Numbered from the stretch's first letter, positions 1-8,875 are shown. The stretch is 37,857 bases of DNA from Flavobacteriaceae bacterium (GCA_021647985.1 JAKITQ010000030.1:1-37857); one strand, 5' to 3'. The notes: a model not told the origin generated them from the letters alone. Program-made: numbers and translations.

Positions 1-367
1 AACTCAAAAGTACCGCATGATATCCTAAATTAGCTGCAATTTCTGCCTCCTTAACTGCTTGTTCGGTTTTACCTAAAACCCCTGCAATTCTAAATATAGT
101 TTTCTTGTTTTTATTACAGAAGGAATCTAATTCTTCTTTGCCCAATTCCAAAACCGGTTGATAGAGTCCCTTTTCACGAATTTCAAATTGACTTGTATGC
201 ACACCAATTGCCAGACCTCCAGAACCTGCATCTAGATAATATCTAGATAATGCTCTTTGCCTTCTTTCATCTAGTTGAAGCGTTTTGGTCAAAGCTGTAG
301 GGTTTGCCGGAATGGCCAAACCACTATGTAATAGCTTTTGTAATTCTGGTGATAATTTATTGTTCAT
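1..367 (-). CDS. DapA-superfamily lyase (dihydrodipicolinate synthase family), partial
   Basis: Reading the minus strand from the ATG at 365-367 gives 122 uninterrupted codons that run off the left edge, so only the N-terminal third is visible. It begins MNNKLSPELQKLLHSG and contains the blocks IPANPTALT, ERRQRALSRYYLDAGSGGLAIGVHT and FRIAGVLGKTEQAVKEAEIAANLGYHA. The layout of a GG-A-GVHT strand followed by an alternating helix/strand pattern resembles the class I aldolase/DapA (N-acetylneuraminate lyase) TIM barrel. The catalytic lysine lies beyond the edge, so the substrate cannot be judged. It is 30 bp downstream of the epimerase-like gene on the same strand and looks like the last visible gene of the 6501-1 operon. 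In a sugar-catabolic operon a 2-keto-acid aldolase is more likely than lysine biosynthesis, which is inference. Confidence 0.72.
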   Translation of the reverse strand, partial: MNNKLSPELQKLLHSGLAIPANPTALTKTLQLDERRQRALSRYYLDAGSGGLAIGVHTSQFEIREKGLYQPVLELGKEELDSFCNKNKKTIFRIAGVLGKTEQAVKEAEIAANLGYHAVLLS

Positions 368-397
368 TGTTTTTTATTAATATTCTTTTACAAAGCC

Positions 398-1435
398 TTA
401 GTATTTCCCGTCTCTTACTTCAAAATGAGTAGGCTTACCTAAAAGTTTATGGTTATTCCCAACCCATTCAGCGGTCCATTTAATCACTTGATTTAAAGCT
501 ATGTTTGGTTTTCCCAATAATTCTTGTCCTTGTTTAACATTTACTAATAAAGCAGAATTTGCTTCTTGTCCGGTTAACTTAACTTCCTTACCCATTAGTT
601 TACCAAATTGTTTTGCAACATCACCAATTGAAATTGTTTCTGCTCCACTAATATTGAGATGTTTGGCTGGTGTTTCACAATGTTGTATTGTTCTTAGAAT
701 CATTTCATTAGCATCTCCTTGCCAAATAACATTGGCATAACCCATTGTCAAATCTATTACTTCCTCATTGTGAATCTTTGTAGCGATATCAACCAATACA
801 CCATAACGCATTTCTACGGCATAGTTTAGTCTTATTATTATAACAGGGGTATTATTTTTAATACTTCCGAATTCGAATAATCTTTCTCTTCCTAAACAGG
901 ATTGAGCATATTCACCAACAGGGCTAACCGTATCTGATTCTTTAGATCCTCCTGAGTTTATTTGCATTAAAGGATAAACACATCCTGTTGAAAAGACTAT
1001 TATTCTTGAGTTTTTGAATTTTTCAACAACCAATCCTGGTAAAAAAGAATTCATTGCCCAAGTGAATGATTCATTTCCTTCTGTACCAAACTTCATACCT
1101 GCCAAATAAATTACATTCTTTACTTCTGGGAGACTGTTGATAAAATCAAGATCTAAAAGATCGCCTTTGATGGTTTCAATTCCGCTATTTTCTAAAAAAT
1201 CACGTTGTTCAGGCGAACTAAATCGCGAAACGCCTATTATTCTTTTTTTAACACCTGCTTCTTCACAAGCACGCCTAGCCATTCTAGCCATAGAAACACC
1301 CATTTTACCGGCTACACCAAGTAAAATAAAATCTCCTTCTAACATTTTCATCATTTTCACCAATTTAGGTGTAGGTCTTGAAAGTGCTTCTTCTAATTGT
1401 TCTTCATTTATAAAATGATCCGGATAGTTGTTCAT
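398..1435 (-). CDS. NAD-dependent epimerase/dehydratase-like protein
   Basis: This 345-residue protein is a Rossmann-fold member of the extended short-chain dehydrogenase superfamily. The dinucleotide-binding glycine motif is present as G40-V-A-G43-K-M-G46 after a hydrophobic strand. A middle segment (IIVFSTGCVYPL, about 145-156) matches the strand that carries the catalytic Ser/Thr in this superfamily. The expected Tyr-x-x-x-Lys pair reads Y176-A-Q-S-C180, so the lysine is replaced by cysteine. The protein may therefore bind NAD without classical epimerase chemistry, or it may use a different base. Its ATG overlaps the stop of the upstream M20 gene by 4 bp (ATGA), which indicates translational coupling. 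The substrate is unknown; a sugar or sugar acid is likely from its neighbours. Confidence 0.8.
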   Translation of the reverse strand: MNNYPDHFINEEQLEEALSRPTPKLVKMMKMLEGDFILLGVAGKMGVSMARMARRACEEAGVKKRIIGVSRFSSPEQRDFLENSGIETIKGDLLDLDFINSLPEVKNVIYLAGMKFGTEGNESFTWAMNSFLPGLVVEKFKNSRIIVFSTGCVYPLMQINSGGSKESDTVSPVGEYAQSCLGRERLFEFGSIKNNTPVIIIRLNYAVEMRYGVLVDIATKIHNEEVIDLTMGYANVIWQGDANEMILRTIQHCETPAKHLNISGAETISIGDVAKQFGKLMGKEVKLTGQEANSALLVNVKQGQELLGKPNIALNQVIKWTAEWVGNNHKLLGKPTHFEVRDGKY

Positions 1436-2556
1436 GATAATAAATTTCCATTTTCAATAATTATTTCTTTATATAATTTTACAGCTTCTTTTATTTTATC
1501 AACATAACAATACTCATCTGTTTGATGTGCCATATGTGGTTCTCCTGGACCTAAAATAACGGTTGGTGCATTATCAAGCCAAGGTGTAAGAACAGATGCA
1601 TCTGTTAAAAAAGAAGCCGCTTTTTTAACACCTTCTTGATTGTAATCGAAATTACAAATTTTAGACACCAACTTTACAAATCGATGGTTTTCAGTAGTAG
1701 AAATTGCATTTAAATCTACCATTTTTTCAAGGCTCACTTCCTCTCCTAAAGTTTCTTTTAACAGCTTAAAAGCCAATTTATTCTCAAGTTTTGTAGTAGA
1801 TCTTACATCAATAGTAAACTCAGCCTTATCTGGTACAGAATTCAAATTTAACCCACCATCAATCTTTCCTACATTAACGGTAGGATACCCAAGTAAGTTA
1901 TCTTTTTTTACATCAAATTTTAACGCTTCAATTTTAGTAATCGCTCTAGCAGCTTTATAGATAGCATTGTCTCCTAATTCAGGCATAGATGAATGCGCAG
2001 TAACTCCGGTAGTTTTAGCTGTTAAATACAAACCACCTTTATGACCAATCCATGGCATATTAGAAGTTGGTTCCCCTACAATAATTGCGCTTGCGTTGCC
2101 AATATCATAACCACTATCTCGTAAGTGTTTTGCACCATGACAACCCAATTCTTCATCAGCAGTAAGTATTAATTTGACTCCTCCTTTTGGAGGGTTTTTA
2201 TCAAAACTTTCTATGGCTGCTATAATCATGGCCGCAACGCCAGCTTTCATATCGGTGGAACCTCGCCCGTAAAGTTTATTTTCAATTATTTCTCCAGCAA
2301 GCGGATCTACACTCCATGTAGCAGCACCTAGTGGTACAACATCTAAATGACCAGTTAAAACAATTGGGGCAACAAATTTATCTAAACCCTTAGTAGCTAT
2401 AACATTTAATCTACCTTCCGAGTACTTAGGATAGTCAACTATAAACCCGTTTTCAGTAAGAATAACTCCTATAAATTTAGCAATACCTTCTTCATTTCCA
2501 GGAGGGTTGATCGTGTTAAATTGAATTAATTTCTGTGTTAAAGAAATGACATCCAT
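1432..2556 (-). CDS. M20 family metallo-deacylase (ArgE/DapE-like)
   Basis: This 374-residue protein has the full M20 metallopeptidase signature: H70-L-D72 in the strand LTGHLDVVP, the bridging Asp102 in LYGRGSTDMKAG, the Glu pair in TADEELG (about 133-138), and a lid domain starting with GVTAHSSMPELGDNA. Length and motif order fit the ArgE/DapE/ACY1 group, which removes acyl groups from N-acyl amino acids or peptides. There is no arginine or lysine gene nearby. It sits in a sugar-kinase/isomerase operon that shows no NagA/AgaA-type deacetylase, so removing an N-acyl group from a sugar or amino-acid-sugar substrate is possible but is inference. A 105-bp gap separates it from the upstream aldolase, the only sizeable gap in the operon. 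Confidence 0.85.
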   Translation of the reverse strand: MDVISLTQKLIQFNTINPPGNEEGIAKFIGVILTENGFIVDYPKYSEGRLNVIATKGLDKFVAPIVLTGHLDVVPLGAATWSVDPLAGEIIENKLYGRGSTDMKAGVAAMIIAAIESFDKNPPKGGVKLILTADEELGCHGAKHLRDSGYDIGNASAIIVGEPTSNMPWIGHKGGLYLTAKTTGVTAHSSMPELGDNAIYKAARAITKIEALKFDVKKDNLLGYPTVNVGKIDGGLNLNSVPDKAEFTIDVRSTTKLENKLAFKLLKETLGEEVSLEKMVDLNAISTTENHRFVKLVSKICNFDYNQEGVKKAASFLTDASVLTPWLDNAPTVILGPGEPHMAHQTDEYCYVDKIKEAVKLYKEIIIENGNLLS

Positions 2557-2661
2557 GGGTTTTTATTATTTGTTATATTGTGATAAGATAAAGCTTATAA
2601 TTCTTGATAGATTAATTAAAAAAATAATATATCTAATTATTTTATAAAATATTTCAACGTA

Positions 2662-3486
2662 TTACTTTTTATTTTGAACAATTTCTAACTTTTTTTTGAC
2701 CAGCTCAATTACTTGATTTGTAGCTACAGGAAATACTTTTCTTAGATCAATTTCTTCGTTAGTAGAAAGCTTAGTTTTTAATGTTTGCATAAAAATATTT
2801 TTAATTTCAGTAGCAAGGTTTATTTTACAAATACCCCTATCAACAGCTTGTTTTAAACTTTCTCCAGGAACTCCTGAACCGCCATGCAATACTAATGTTG
2901 CATCAGTAATCGCAGCTATATCTGACAATCTCTCCAAATCTAATTTTGGTTCTTTGTCGTAGAACCCATGGGCTGTACCTATTGCTATTGCTAAGGCATC
3001 AACACCAGTTGCTTCTACAAATTGCTTTGCTTCTTTTGGTTGAGTGAATCCACTACCGTCTTTGTCTTGACCTAATTTGGCAATGTACCCTAGTTCAGCT
3101 TCCACATTGGCACCATAACTTTCGGCTAATTTCACCACCTTACTTGTAAGCGCTATATTATCTTTAAAAGATTGTTCACTGGCATCAATCATCACAGAAT
3201 CAAACCCCACATCTAGACATTGGGCTGCAAGTTCATAGGAGTCTCCATGATCTAAATGGATCCATCCTTCAACACCATGATAATCTAACATTGATTTTGC
3301 TAGATTAAAAGCAACAGGTAATCCCAAATAATTAATAGAACTTCTCGTCAATTGGAGGATAATAGGTTGATTGTTTATTTTTGCAGCACATAAAACGCCT
3401 TCGAGCGTTTCAAAATTGTAAAAATTAGTTGCCAATATCCCCTGCCGTTTACCTCTTAATTCAATAAATTTATCTTGTAACTTCAT
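2662..3486 (-). CDS. class II ketose-1,6-bisphosphate aldolase (GatY/KbaY-like)
   Basis: This 274-residue protein has the zinc-dependent class II aldolase signature. It shows the catalytic Asp79 and zinc His80 in HLDHG, Glu131 in VEAELGYI, zinc His173 in GTAHGFY, zinc His201 in LHGGSGVP, and the phosphate loop KINLATEIK. Length matches tagatose/fructose-bisphosphate aldolases, which split the bisphosphate into dihydroxyacetone phosphate and glyceraldehyde 3-phosphate in the cytoplasm. Being next to a LacC-like kinase and an AgaS-like isomerase favours tagatose-1,6-bisphosphate as substrate, but sequence alone does not separate tagatose from fructose. It starts 2 bp after the kinase stop, so the two are co-transcribed. 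Confidence 0.88.
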   Translation of the reverse strand: MKLQDKFIELRGKRQGILATNFYNFETLEGVLCAAKINNQPIILQLTRSSINYLGLPVAFNLAKSMLDYHGVEGWIHLDHGDSYELAAQCLDVGFDSVMIDASEQSFKDNIALTSKVVKLAESYGANVEAELGYIAKLGQDKDGSGFTQPKEAKQFVEATGVDALAIAIGTAHGFYDKEPKLDLERLSDIAAITDATLVLHGGSGVPGESLKQAVDRGICKINLATEIKNIFMQTLKTKLSTNEEIDLRKVFPVATNQVIELVKKKLEIVQNKK

Positions 3487-3488
3487 TT

Positions 3489-4439
3489 TTAATATTCTTC
3501 GTAATTAAATTTTTGTTTAGCAATTTCCATGACCTTATTAAGGTCTGTAAAAGCACGCGTACCACCAGATTTAGTGGTAGAAATAGCTCCTATTAAATTT
3601 CCAAATACTTGACACTCTTCGGGAGATTTACCTTTTACAAATTTCGAAATATATCCTGCATTAAAACTGTCTCCTGCTCCAATTGTGTCCACAATATTCT
3701 TATTAAGAAAGGATTTTTTTCTAATTTTCTTATTATTATAGCAAAGTATAGAGCCCTTATTCCCACATTTTACTACGGTATAATTATCTTTATTTTGAAT
3801 ATCATTAATGGCTAAATCCAGATTTGATTTTTTTGTTAGTTTTTTAAGTTCAATTTCGTTTGGAATAAAAACATCTACTAGAGGTAATACTTTTTCTAAA
3901 TCGAGATCCCATTTTTCGGATGGATCCCATTGAGCATCTAGAGAGGTTGTTAACCCAACATCTTTAGCTTTTTTGAATAAAGCTTCCAATGCGCCTTTAA
4001 ACCCGGGTTGAAGAAAATAAGAAGAAAAATGTAAATGACGAGCCTGCTTTAATTTATCTTCATCAATGTCATCTATACCTAGGTAAGACATTGCACCTTG
4101 ATGGGTTATATTTGCTCTGTCTTCATCATAGCTAAGGACTACTGTAGCTCCTGTTTTGAGGTTGTCATCTATAATAATCAAAGAGACATCTACTCCTTTT
4201 TCTTTTAGTTGATTGATAATAAATTGACCAAATATATCGTTGCCTAATTTACCTATAAAAGCAACTTTTAAACCTAAAGAGCTCAAGTTGCTAGCACAAA
4301 TAGCTGAAGAACTACCCAGAGTTAGTGTCATTTTATCTGCAAGAATTTCCTTACCTATTTCTGGAAACCTTTCTATTTGATTTAAAATTAAATCAATATT
4401 AAGTTCTCCAATAACAATTATGTCAAATTTTTTATCCAC
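3489..4439 (-). CDS. PfkB family carbohydrate kinase (ribokinase-like)
   Basis: This 316-residue cytoplasmic sugar kinase has the ribokinase fold. It opens with the strand IIVIGELNIDLI, followed by a substrate-binding region with LGSSSAICASNLSSLG (about 41-56). It ends with the PfkB signature DTIGAGDSFNAGY, which holds the anion hole and catalytic base Asp257 in GAGD. The FIPNEIELKKL block (about 191-201) is the usual ribokinase-type N-x-x-E magnesium motif. It is distinct from the 1-PFK-type kinase next door, so the operon encodes two different phosphorylation steps. Flavobacteria generally import sugars without a PTS, so this enzyme could make the first sugar phosphate for the AgaS-like isomerase. 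The exact sugar is not readable from the sequence. Confidence 0.87.
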   Translation of the reverse strand: MDKKFDIIVIGELNIDLILNQIERFPEIGKEILADKMTLTLGSSSAICASNLSSLGLKVAFIGKLGNDIFGQFIINQLKEKGVDVSLIIIDDNLKTGATVVLSYDEDRANITHQGAMSYLGIDDIDEDKLKQARHLHFSSYFLQPGFKGALEALFKKAKDVGLTTSLDAQWDPSEKWDLDLEKVLPLVDVFIPNEIELKKLTKKSNLDLAINDIQNKDNYTVVKCGNKGSILCYNNKKIRKKSFLNKNIVDTIGAGDSFNAGYISKFVKGKSPEECQVFGNLIGAISTTKSGGTRAFTDLNKVMEIAKQKFNYEEY

Positions 4440-4444
4440 TCATA

Positions 4445-5359
4445 TTAATTTTTAAATTTTACTTCACAGCGTTCTTGCAACTCTTCTACATCATTTTTAT
4501 AAAACATCCCAAGGTCTTCTCTTATACAGTTTGCCGCCCCACAAGAAGCTGCTAATTTAGCTGTTTCAATCAAATCATATCCCCTTTTGCAGGCAACAAT
4601 TAAACCAGCCATCAGGCTATCACCGCTCCCAACAGCACTTATTACTTTATCTACTTTACTTAATGCGTGAATAATTTCTTTACCATTATTAAGGTAAAGC
4701 CCTTTTGACCCGTAAGTAATTGCAATTAATTTACAGTTTTTATTTAATTTATTAGAGATCTTAATAGGGTTTGTAGTTTTATATATATCGTAACCTTCAT
4801 GATGATTTATGTGAATGGCAAAAGGTTTTCTTTTTAATGCAGTTAACAATATATCACCTGAACAATCAATAAAAGATTTTTTGTCAAGTTTTGAAGCAAT
4901 ATCAATCAACTGAGCATAGTCAGCTTCAAAAGTGTTTTTTGGCCATGAACCACTCATTGAAATAATGTCTGTATTTTTTAGAAGTTGTTTATAATCTACT
5001 AAAAATGCAGAGTAATCTTTTTCGCTAATAATAGGTCCGTCACCCAATATTTCTGTGTCATTAAAATCGTTATTTGATTTTATTGTAAAACAAGTTCTTG
5101 TATGCCCTTCCACCTCAGGTCCATAACATTTAATTCCTTTAGATTCACATTCTTGTTTAATCCACTGCCCTGTTAACCCTCCCCAAAATGCTAATAATGC
5201 TACATCTTCACCCAATTCTTTAATTCCAAGGGCTACATGTACACCTTTACCACCAGGAAATGATCGTTCTTCACTAACTCTATTTACAATACCCTTTTCA
5301 AAGTTATCAAATATGATAAATTTATCGATTGCAGGGTTAGGGCAAACACATAAGATCAT
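4445..5359 (-). CDS. 1-phosphofructokinase/tagatose-6-phosphate kinase-family hexose kinase (LacC/FruK-like)
   Basis: This 304-residue protein starts CVCPNPAIDKFI, the N-terminal pattern of the 1-PFK/LacC branch of PfkB kinases. It has the first signature at FPGGKGVHVALGIKELG (35-50), where the usual Asn of GGKG-x-N is His41, and the second signature at AVGSGDSLMAGLI with catalytic Asp247. Members of this branch phosphorylate fructose-1-phosphate or tagatose-6-phosphate to the 1,6-bisphosphate. With a class II aldolase and a GalN-6-P-type isomerase alongside, tagatose-6-phosphate kinase is the best guess. The magnesium/phosphate block usually written KPN-x-x-E is altered to INHHE (about 184-188), so substrate handling may differ. 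Spacing is 8 bp to agaS and 5 bp to the next kinase. Confidence 0.83.
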   Translation of the reverse strand: MILCVCPNPAIDKFIIFDNFEKGIVNRVSEERSFPGGKGVHVALGIKELGEDVALLAFWGGLTGQWIKQECESKGIKCYGPEVEGHTRTCFTIKSNNDFNDTEILGDGPIISEKDYSAFLVDYKQLLKNTDIISMSGSWPKNTFEADYAQLIDIASKLDKKSFIDCSGDILLTALKRKPFAIHINHHEGYDIYKTTNPIKISNKLNKNCKLIAITYGSKGLYLNNGKEIIHALSKVDKVISAVGSGDSLMAGLIVACKRGYDLIETAKLAASCGAANCIREDLGMFYKNDVEELQERCEVKFKN

Positions 5360-5367
5360 TTAAAATA

Positions 5368-6501
5368 TTATTTTTGTTTGTATATATTTACGCCTTGTAC
5401 TACCCGATTAATGGACTTGTTTAAAGAAGGTGAATCAGGAGATAAACCAAGATTTATTGATTTGTACAAGCCGATCAATTGCGCTGGAATAACTGCACAC
5501 ACAGCAAAATATTCTTCAGGAATATTGTTTGAGTCACTAACTTCTATAGAAAGGTCTAATGTGATTTCTTCTTTATTTTTAAGACTTTCTCCAACTCCAA
5601 TTTCATATAATTTTTCCTTTTGAGCATTAATTGATCTTACTAGATCATATTCGTATTTATTTACATATTCATTATTAGAAAACAGGTATACAATTAAGGT
5701 AGAATCTTTAATTACTGCTTTTGGTCCATGTCTTAGACCTAAAAATGAATCATATTTACAAACTACAAGCCCATCGGTTAATTCTTGAACTTTCAATTGA
5801 GACTCTCTGGCAATCCCTTTTAATAATCCTGAACCCAAGAAAACAACACGATTAAAATCTAATGAAGATACTTTTTTGATTCTATGATTGTATTCTTTAA
5901 GTATTATTTCACCGTATTTGGATAATTGATCAACATACTTAGCATTTTTGTCTAAGTTATTAAGGTCAGAAATCAGAATTCCTGCCAGCAGCATTGATGT
6001 AAATGCTCCTGTCATTGCCAATGCTACGTCATTAGCCTCTTCGGGCATCAAAAACACATAAGATTTTTTTAAATTAGAAATCTTAGCAAGTTTTCCTTCA
6101 GGGTTACAGGTTATAATTAAATGAAATAAATTATCACAATACTTATTTGCCAATTCGACTGCTGCAAGACTTTCAGGACTATCTCCCGAGCGTGCAACCG
6201 AAATCATAAGTGTAGGTTGGGCTTTAGTTAAAAAATCTTCTGGATGAGAAATCAAATCGGTTGTCGCAATTGATTCGGTAGACCTTTTAATGTTTCGTTG
6301 AAAACTTTTTTGCAAAACTTCTCCCATAAAGGCAGAAGTGCCCGCACCTGTCAATATTACCTTTAAATTATCATAAAATAAAGCCAATTCTAAAAAAGCG
6401 GTTAATTCTTTACGCTTTGCTACAATGGCATTGTATGTTTTTTGCCACAATTTTGGCTGCCCAAATATTTCTCTGGCTGTATTACTAGAATTTTTATCCA
6501 T
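5368..6501 (-). CDS. AgaS-like SIS-domain sugar isomerase/deaminase
   Basis: This 377-residue protein has two tandem SIS domains. The first shows the phosphosugar-binding loops LTGAGTSAFMG (50-60) and SVARSGDSPES (101-111), then LIITCNPEG and the AgaS-type block NDVALAMTGAFTSM. The second holds VFLGSGLLKGIARES and a C-terminal NRVVQGV tail. This architecture is that of AgaS and GlmS-isomerase-like proteins. AgaS converts galactosamine-6-phosphate to tagatose-6-phosphate plus ammonia. There is no glutamine amidotransferase domain, so it is catabolic rather than GlmS. It is the first gene of the operon and has a promoter-like -7 box 69 bp upstream. Substrate assignment rests on homology and the neighbouring kinase and aldolase. 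Confidence 0.84.
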   Translation of the reverse strand: MDKNSSNTAREIFGQPKLWQKTYNAIVAKRKELTAFLELALFYDNLKVILTGAGTSAFMGEVLQKSFQRNIKRSTESIATTDLISHPEDFLTKAQPTLMISVARSGDSPESLAAVELANKYCDNLFHLIITCNPEGKLAKISNLKKSYVFLMPEEANDVALAMTGAFTSMLLAGILISDLNNLDKNAKYVDQLSKYGEIILKEYNHRIKKVSSLDFNRVVFLGSGLLKGIARESQLKVQELTDGLVVCKYDSFLGLRHGPKAVIKDSTLIVYLFSNNEYVNKYEYDLVRSINAQKEKLYEIGVGESLKNKEEITLDLSIEVSDSNNIPEEYFAVCAVIPAQLIGLYKSINLGLSPDSPSLNKSINRVVQGVNIYKQK

Positions 6502-6569
6502 ATACTTTTTAATTTTAACTTATAAGTCGTTAAAACTATAATTAGAGTTATCAAACTTAATAACTAAAA

Positions 6570-6577
6570 CAAATGTA
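6570..6577 (-). promoter_or_regulatory. Bacteroidota -7 promoter element for the agaS operon
   Basis: The minus strand reads TACATTTG, a perfect match to the Bacteroidota sigma-ABfr -7 consensus TAnnTTTG. It lies 69 bp upstream of the agaS ATG, giving a 5' leader of about 60 nt. The -33 region around 6596-6601 reads TTTCGC rather than TTTG, so the upstream half is weak, which might mean an activator is needed. The rest of the 6502-6919 gap holds no recognisable gene. It has only AT-rich DNA and small hairpins, such as AAGTGT-T7-ACACTT near 6674-6692. Confidence 0.5.
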
Positions 6578-6919
6578 AGTTATTTATGTAAGCTTGCGAA
6601 AGATAAATTGGTTTATTTATTTACTTAACCTTTTTTAAAATAATATTAATAAAGGTTGCAACTTATTATTCAAGTGTTTTTTTACACTTCTTAATCTTAG
6701 TGAACATTAGCGTTTTTTCTTTATAAGAAAGCTGCAAAATTACAAGTCTCTTCGCAACCTGCGGTTTGTGTTTATATTGAAAGAAATATTAAAAATAAGG
6801 GATTGTGCCTTCCTTAAAATTTTCCTTTAAAAGTATTATTAGGGTATCTCCCTGTAATTATTGAATTTCTGCTTGAATTACAAGAACTTGATGTAAAATA
6901 AAAACAGAAAAAATAGCTC

Positions 6920-7507
6920 TTAATAGTGGTTTTCATATTCAAGTATAAAATTGATGATGATATCATCACCAGTCTCAATTTGACCAAACATGGCAGATGG
7001 AGGTTCTATATTAAAATCACTTAATTTTATTGCAATTTTACCTGATAATGATAAAGTGCCATTGGCATAAATTACACTAAGGTTATTTTGTATCGTTTTT
7101 TCAACTCCTGCTATTGTTAAAACTCCTGATACGCTAAAATTTCTTTTATTTTTATCAATTACTGAAAATTCAATGGAACGATCTAAAGTATATGATATGT
7201 TAGGAAAATCATCCACTTTTAAGGCTCTAAAAATTTTGCTATCCATGGTTTCGCCATTTTCACTTCGCATACTTTTACCAGGTATAATGAGGTGAATTGT
7301 AGATAGAGTACCTTTTTTAAGCGTGATTTTAGATTTTTTCTTAGCAGAAACAGTTAATGTTCCAGTATAGCTTTCAGGCTTAACTGTCCAATCAGATATT
7401 GTAGATGTGCCATCTACAGTTATTGAAGAGGAAGGCAATAAATTTAATTGTTGAGAAAAAATGGATAAGGAAAAAAAAGTAAATACTATGATGGTTAAGT
7501 TTTTCAT
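6920..7507 (-). CDS. YceI family protein, secreted
   Basis: This 195-residue protein starts with a typical Sec signal peptide (MKNLTIIVFTFFSLSIFSQ, cleavage after about residue 18). The mature part begins with the YceI hallmark ITVDGTSTISDWTV, followed by alternating beta strands, and contains MRSENGETMDSKIFRALKVDDFPNISYTL, the central YceI block. YceI proteins are lipocalin-like barrels that bind isoprenoid lipids in the periplasm; their physiological role is often unknown. It follows the Gfo/Idh gene by 29 bp and is probably the last gene of a three-gene operon with it and the SUMF1-fold gene. No clear terminator is visible downstream. Confidence 0.88.
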   Translation of the reverse strand: MKNLTIIVFTFFSLSIFSQQLNLLPSSSITVDGTSTISDWTVKPESYTGTLTVSAKKKSKITLKKGTLSTIHLIIPGKSMRSENGETMDSKIFRALKVDDFPNISYTLDRSIEFSVIDKNKRNFSVSGVLTIAGVEKTIQNNLSVIYANGTLSLSGKIAIKLSDFNIEPPSAMFGQIETGDDIIINFILEYENHY

Positions 7508-7536
7508 ACATTCTAAATTTTACAATCACTATTTAA

Positions 7537-8835
7537 TTATGATCTACCTGGTTTTTCAATTTTATAGTTCCCATATTTATCGGGAGTTAGAACAGATTTT
7601 GAGTGCCAACTAATATCTTTTGGAACAATACTTTCTGTTGATTGAAGAAGGTTTTCCATTGTTATTTCTTGTCCTGTTTCAGCTGCCATCCTTCCCATAA
7701 TAGTTGTTAAGGTGCTCTTAGCACCATACTCTGTATTGTTAACTTGTATGCCCTCTAATACAGAGTTAATAAAATAGCTTTGAGCTTTTTGAGATGCTCC
7801 TATCTCGTCACGGTCTCTAAATTCCCTAAAGGTCTTTCCGCTATAGTCTTTAAATTGGTGTTTTTCATTTGCAATTCCTTTAGAGCCTCTAATTTCAAAC
7901 CCACGTCTATTGGAACAGTTGTTCATATTTCTGCATTGAGAAAGCATTTGAACCCCATTTGGATATTCATATTCAATAAAAAAATGATCGTAAGTATTAC
8001 CTTGATTAATGCCTTCAAAAACGAGTCTTCCTCCATTTCCTAAAGCTTTTATAGGAAAATCATTCATAACCATATTAATCACATCAATTTGATGAATTGC
8101 TTGCCCTGCCATTTGACCGCCCCATAACCAAGTGAAATAGCGCCAATTTCTTATTTGATATTCCATTTCGGTTTGTTGTGGTTCTCTGGGTATAATTCGA
8201 GGGGCACTAACATTATAATAAGTATTAATATAGTTTATTTCACCAATCTCCCCATTGTTTATTCTTTGTACCGTGTCAAGAACCGAAGAGGCATATCTTC
8301 TTTGCAAACCAACAACAACATTAAGATTTTTTTTCGTTGCTAATTTACCAGTTTCAATAATTTTTTTATATCCTGGAACATCAACAGCCAAAGGTTTTTC
8401 TAAAAAAACATGCTTACCCGCTTGAATAGCTTCCTCAAAATGAGATGGTCTAAAAGGTGGTGGGGTAACGAGTAAAACAACGTCACATACGGCAATCACT
8501 TTTTTATAGGCATCTAGTCCGACAAATTTTGTTTCTTCTGATACATCACATTGATCTTTATAATTTTTTTTAAGTCTATTATGCAAATCATCAACCCTAT
8601 CTTGAAAAGTATCACCAAGAGCCACAACTCTAACAGTTAAAGAAGTGTTAAGCGCTTCGAAAATTGCTCCAGAACCTCTTCCTCCGCATCCAACTAATCC
8701 AACTCTTAGCACTTCTTTACCAGATACATTAGCAAATAATTGACTAGGTAATGCGCTAAGGATTGCACCTCCAACTGCCATTGTACTGCTTTTTTTGATA
8801 AAATTTCTTCGATCTACTTTCTTTTTAATTTCCAT
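7537..8835 (-). CDS. Gfo/Idh/MocA family oxidoreductase with Tat signal
   Basis: This 432-residue protein carries a twin-arginine export signal: D8-R-R-N-F-I-K-K followed by a hydrophobic stretch AVGGAILSALPSQLFA, so it probably works in the periplasm with NAD(P) already bound. The Rossmann motif is VGLVGCGGRGSGA (46-58) and the family's catalytic-core EKP motif is at 146-148 (VFLEKPLAVD). The C-terminal half (from about 200) has the usual open-sheet dimer domain, including MAGQAIHQIDVIN with the conserved Gly/His region. Members oxidise or rearrange sugars and inositols, and Tat-exported ones are common in Bacteroidota and Planctomycetes sugar loci. The substrate is not deducible. It lies between the SUMF1-fold gene and yceI. 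Confidence 0.88.
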   Translation of the reverse strand: MEIKKKVDRRNFIKKSSTMAVGGAILSALPSQLFANVSGKEVLRVGLVGCGGRGSGAIFEALNTSLTVRVVALGDTFQDRVDDLHNRLKKNYKDQCDVSEETKFVGLDAYKKVIAVCDVVLLVTPPPFRPSHFEEAIQAGKHVFLEKPLAVDVPGYKKIIETGKLATKKNLNVVVGLQRRYASSVLDTVQRINNGEIGEINYINTYYNVSAPRIIPREPQQTEMEYQIRNWRYFTWLWGGQMAGQAIHQIDVINMVMNDFPIKALGNGGRLVFEGINQGNTYDHFFIEYEYPNGVQMLSQCRNMNNCSNRRGFEIRGSKGIANEKHQFKDYSGKTFREFRDRDEIGASQKAQSYFINSVLEGIQVNNTEYGAKSTLTTIMGRMAAETGQEITMENLLQSTESIVPKDISWHSKSVLTPDKYGNYKIEKPGRS

Positions 8836-8875
8836 GAGTTTATATTTATTCTTTATTACTGGTCACATGCTGTTT

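Noticed and set aside
211..260. Repeated TCTAGATAAT near the left edge
   Set aside because: The two copies lie inside the DapA-like coding frame (Leu-Ser-Arg-Tyr-Tyr-Leu-Asp) and are explained by codons.
6674..6692. AAGTGT-T7-ACACTT hairpin between yceI and agaS
   Set aside because: The stem is short and AT-rich and is not followed by a T-run on either strand in the right place, so I do not call it a terminator.
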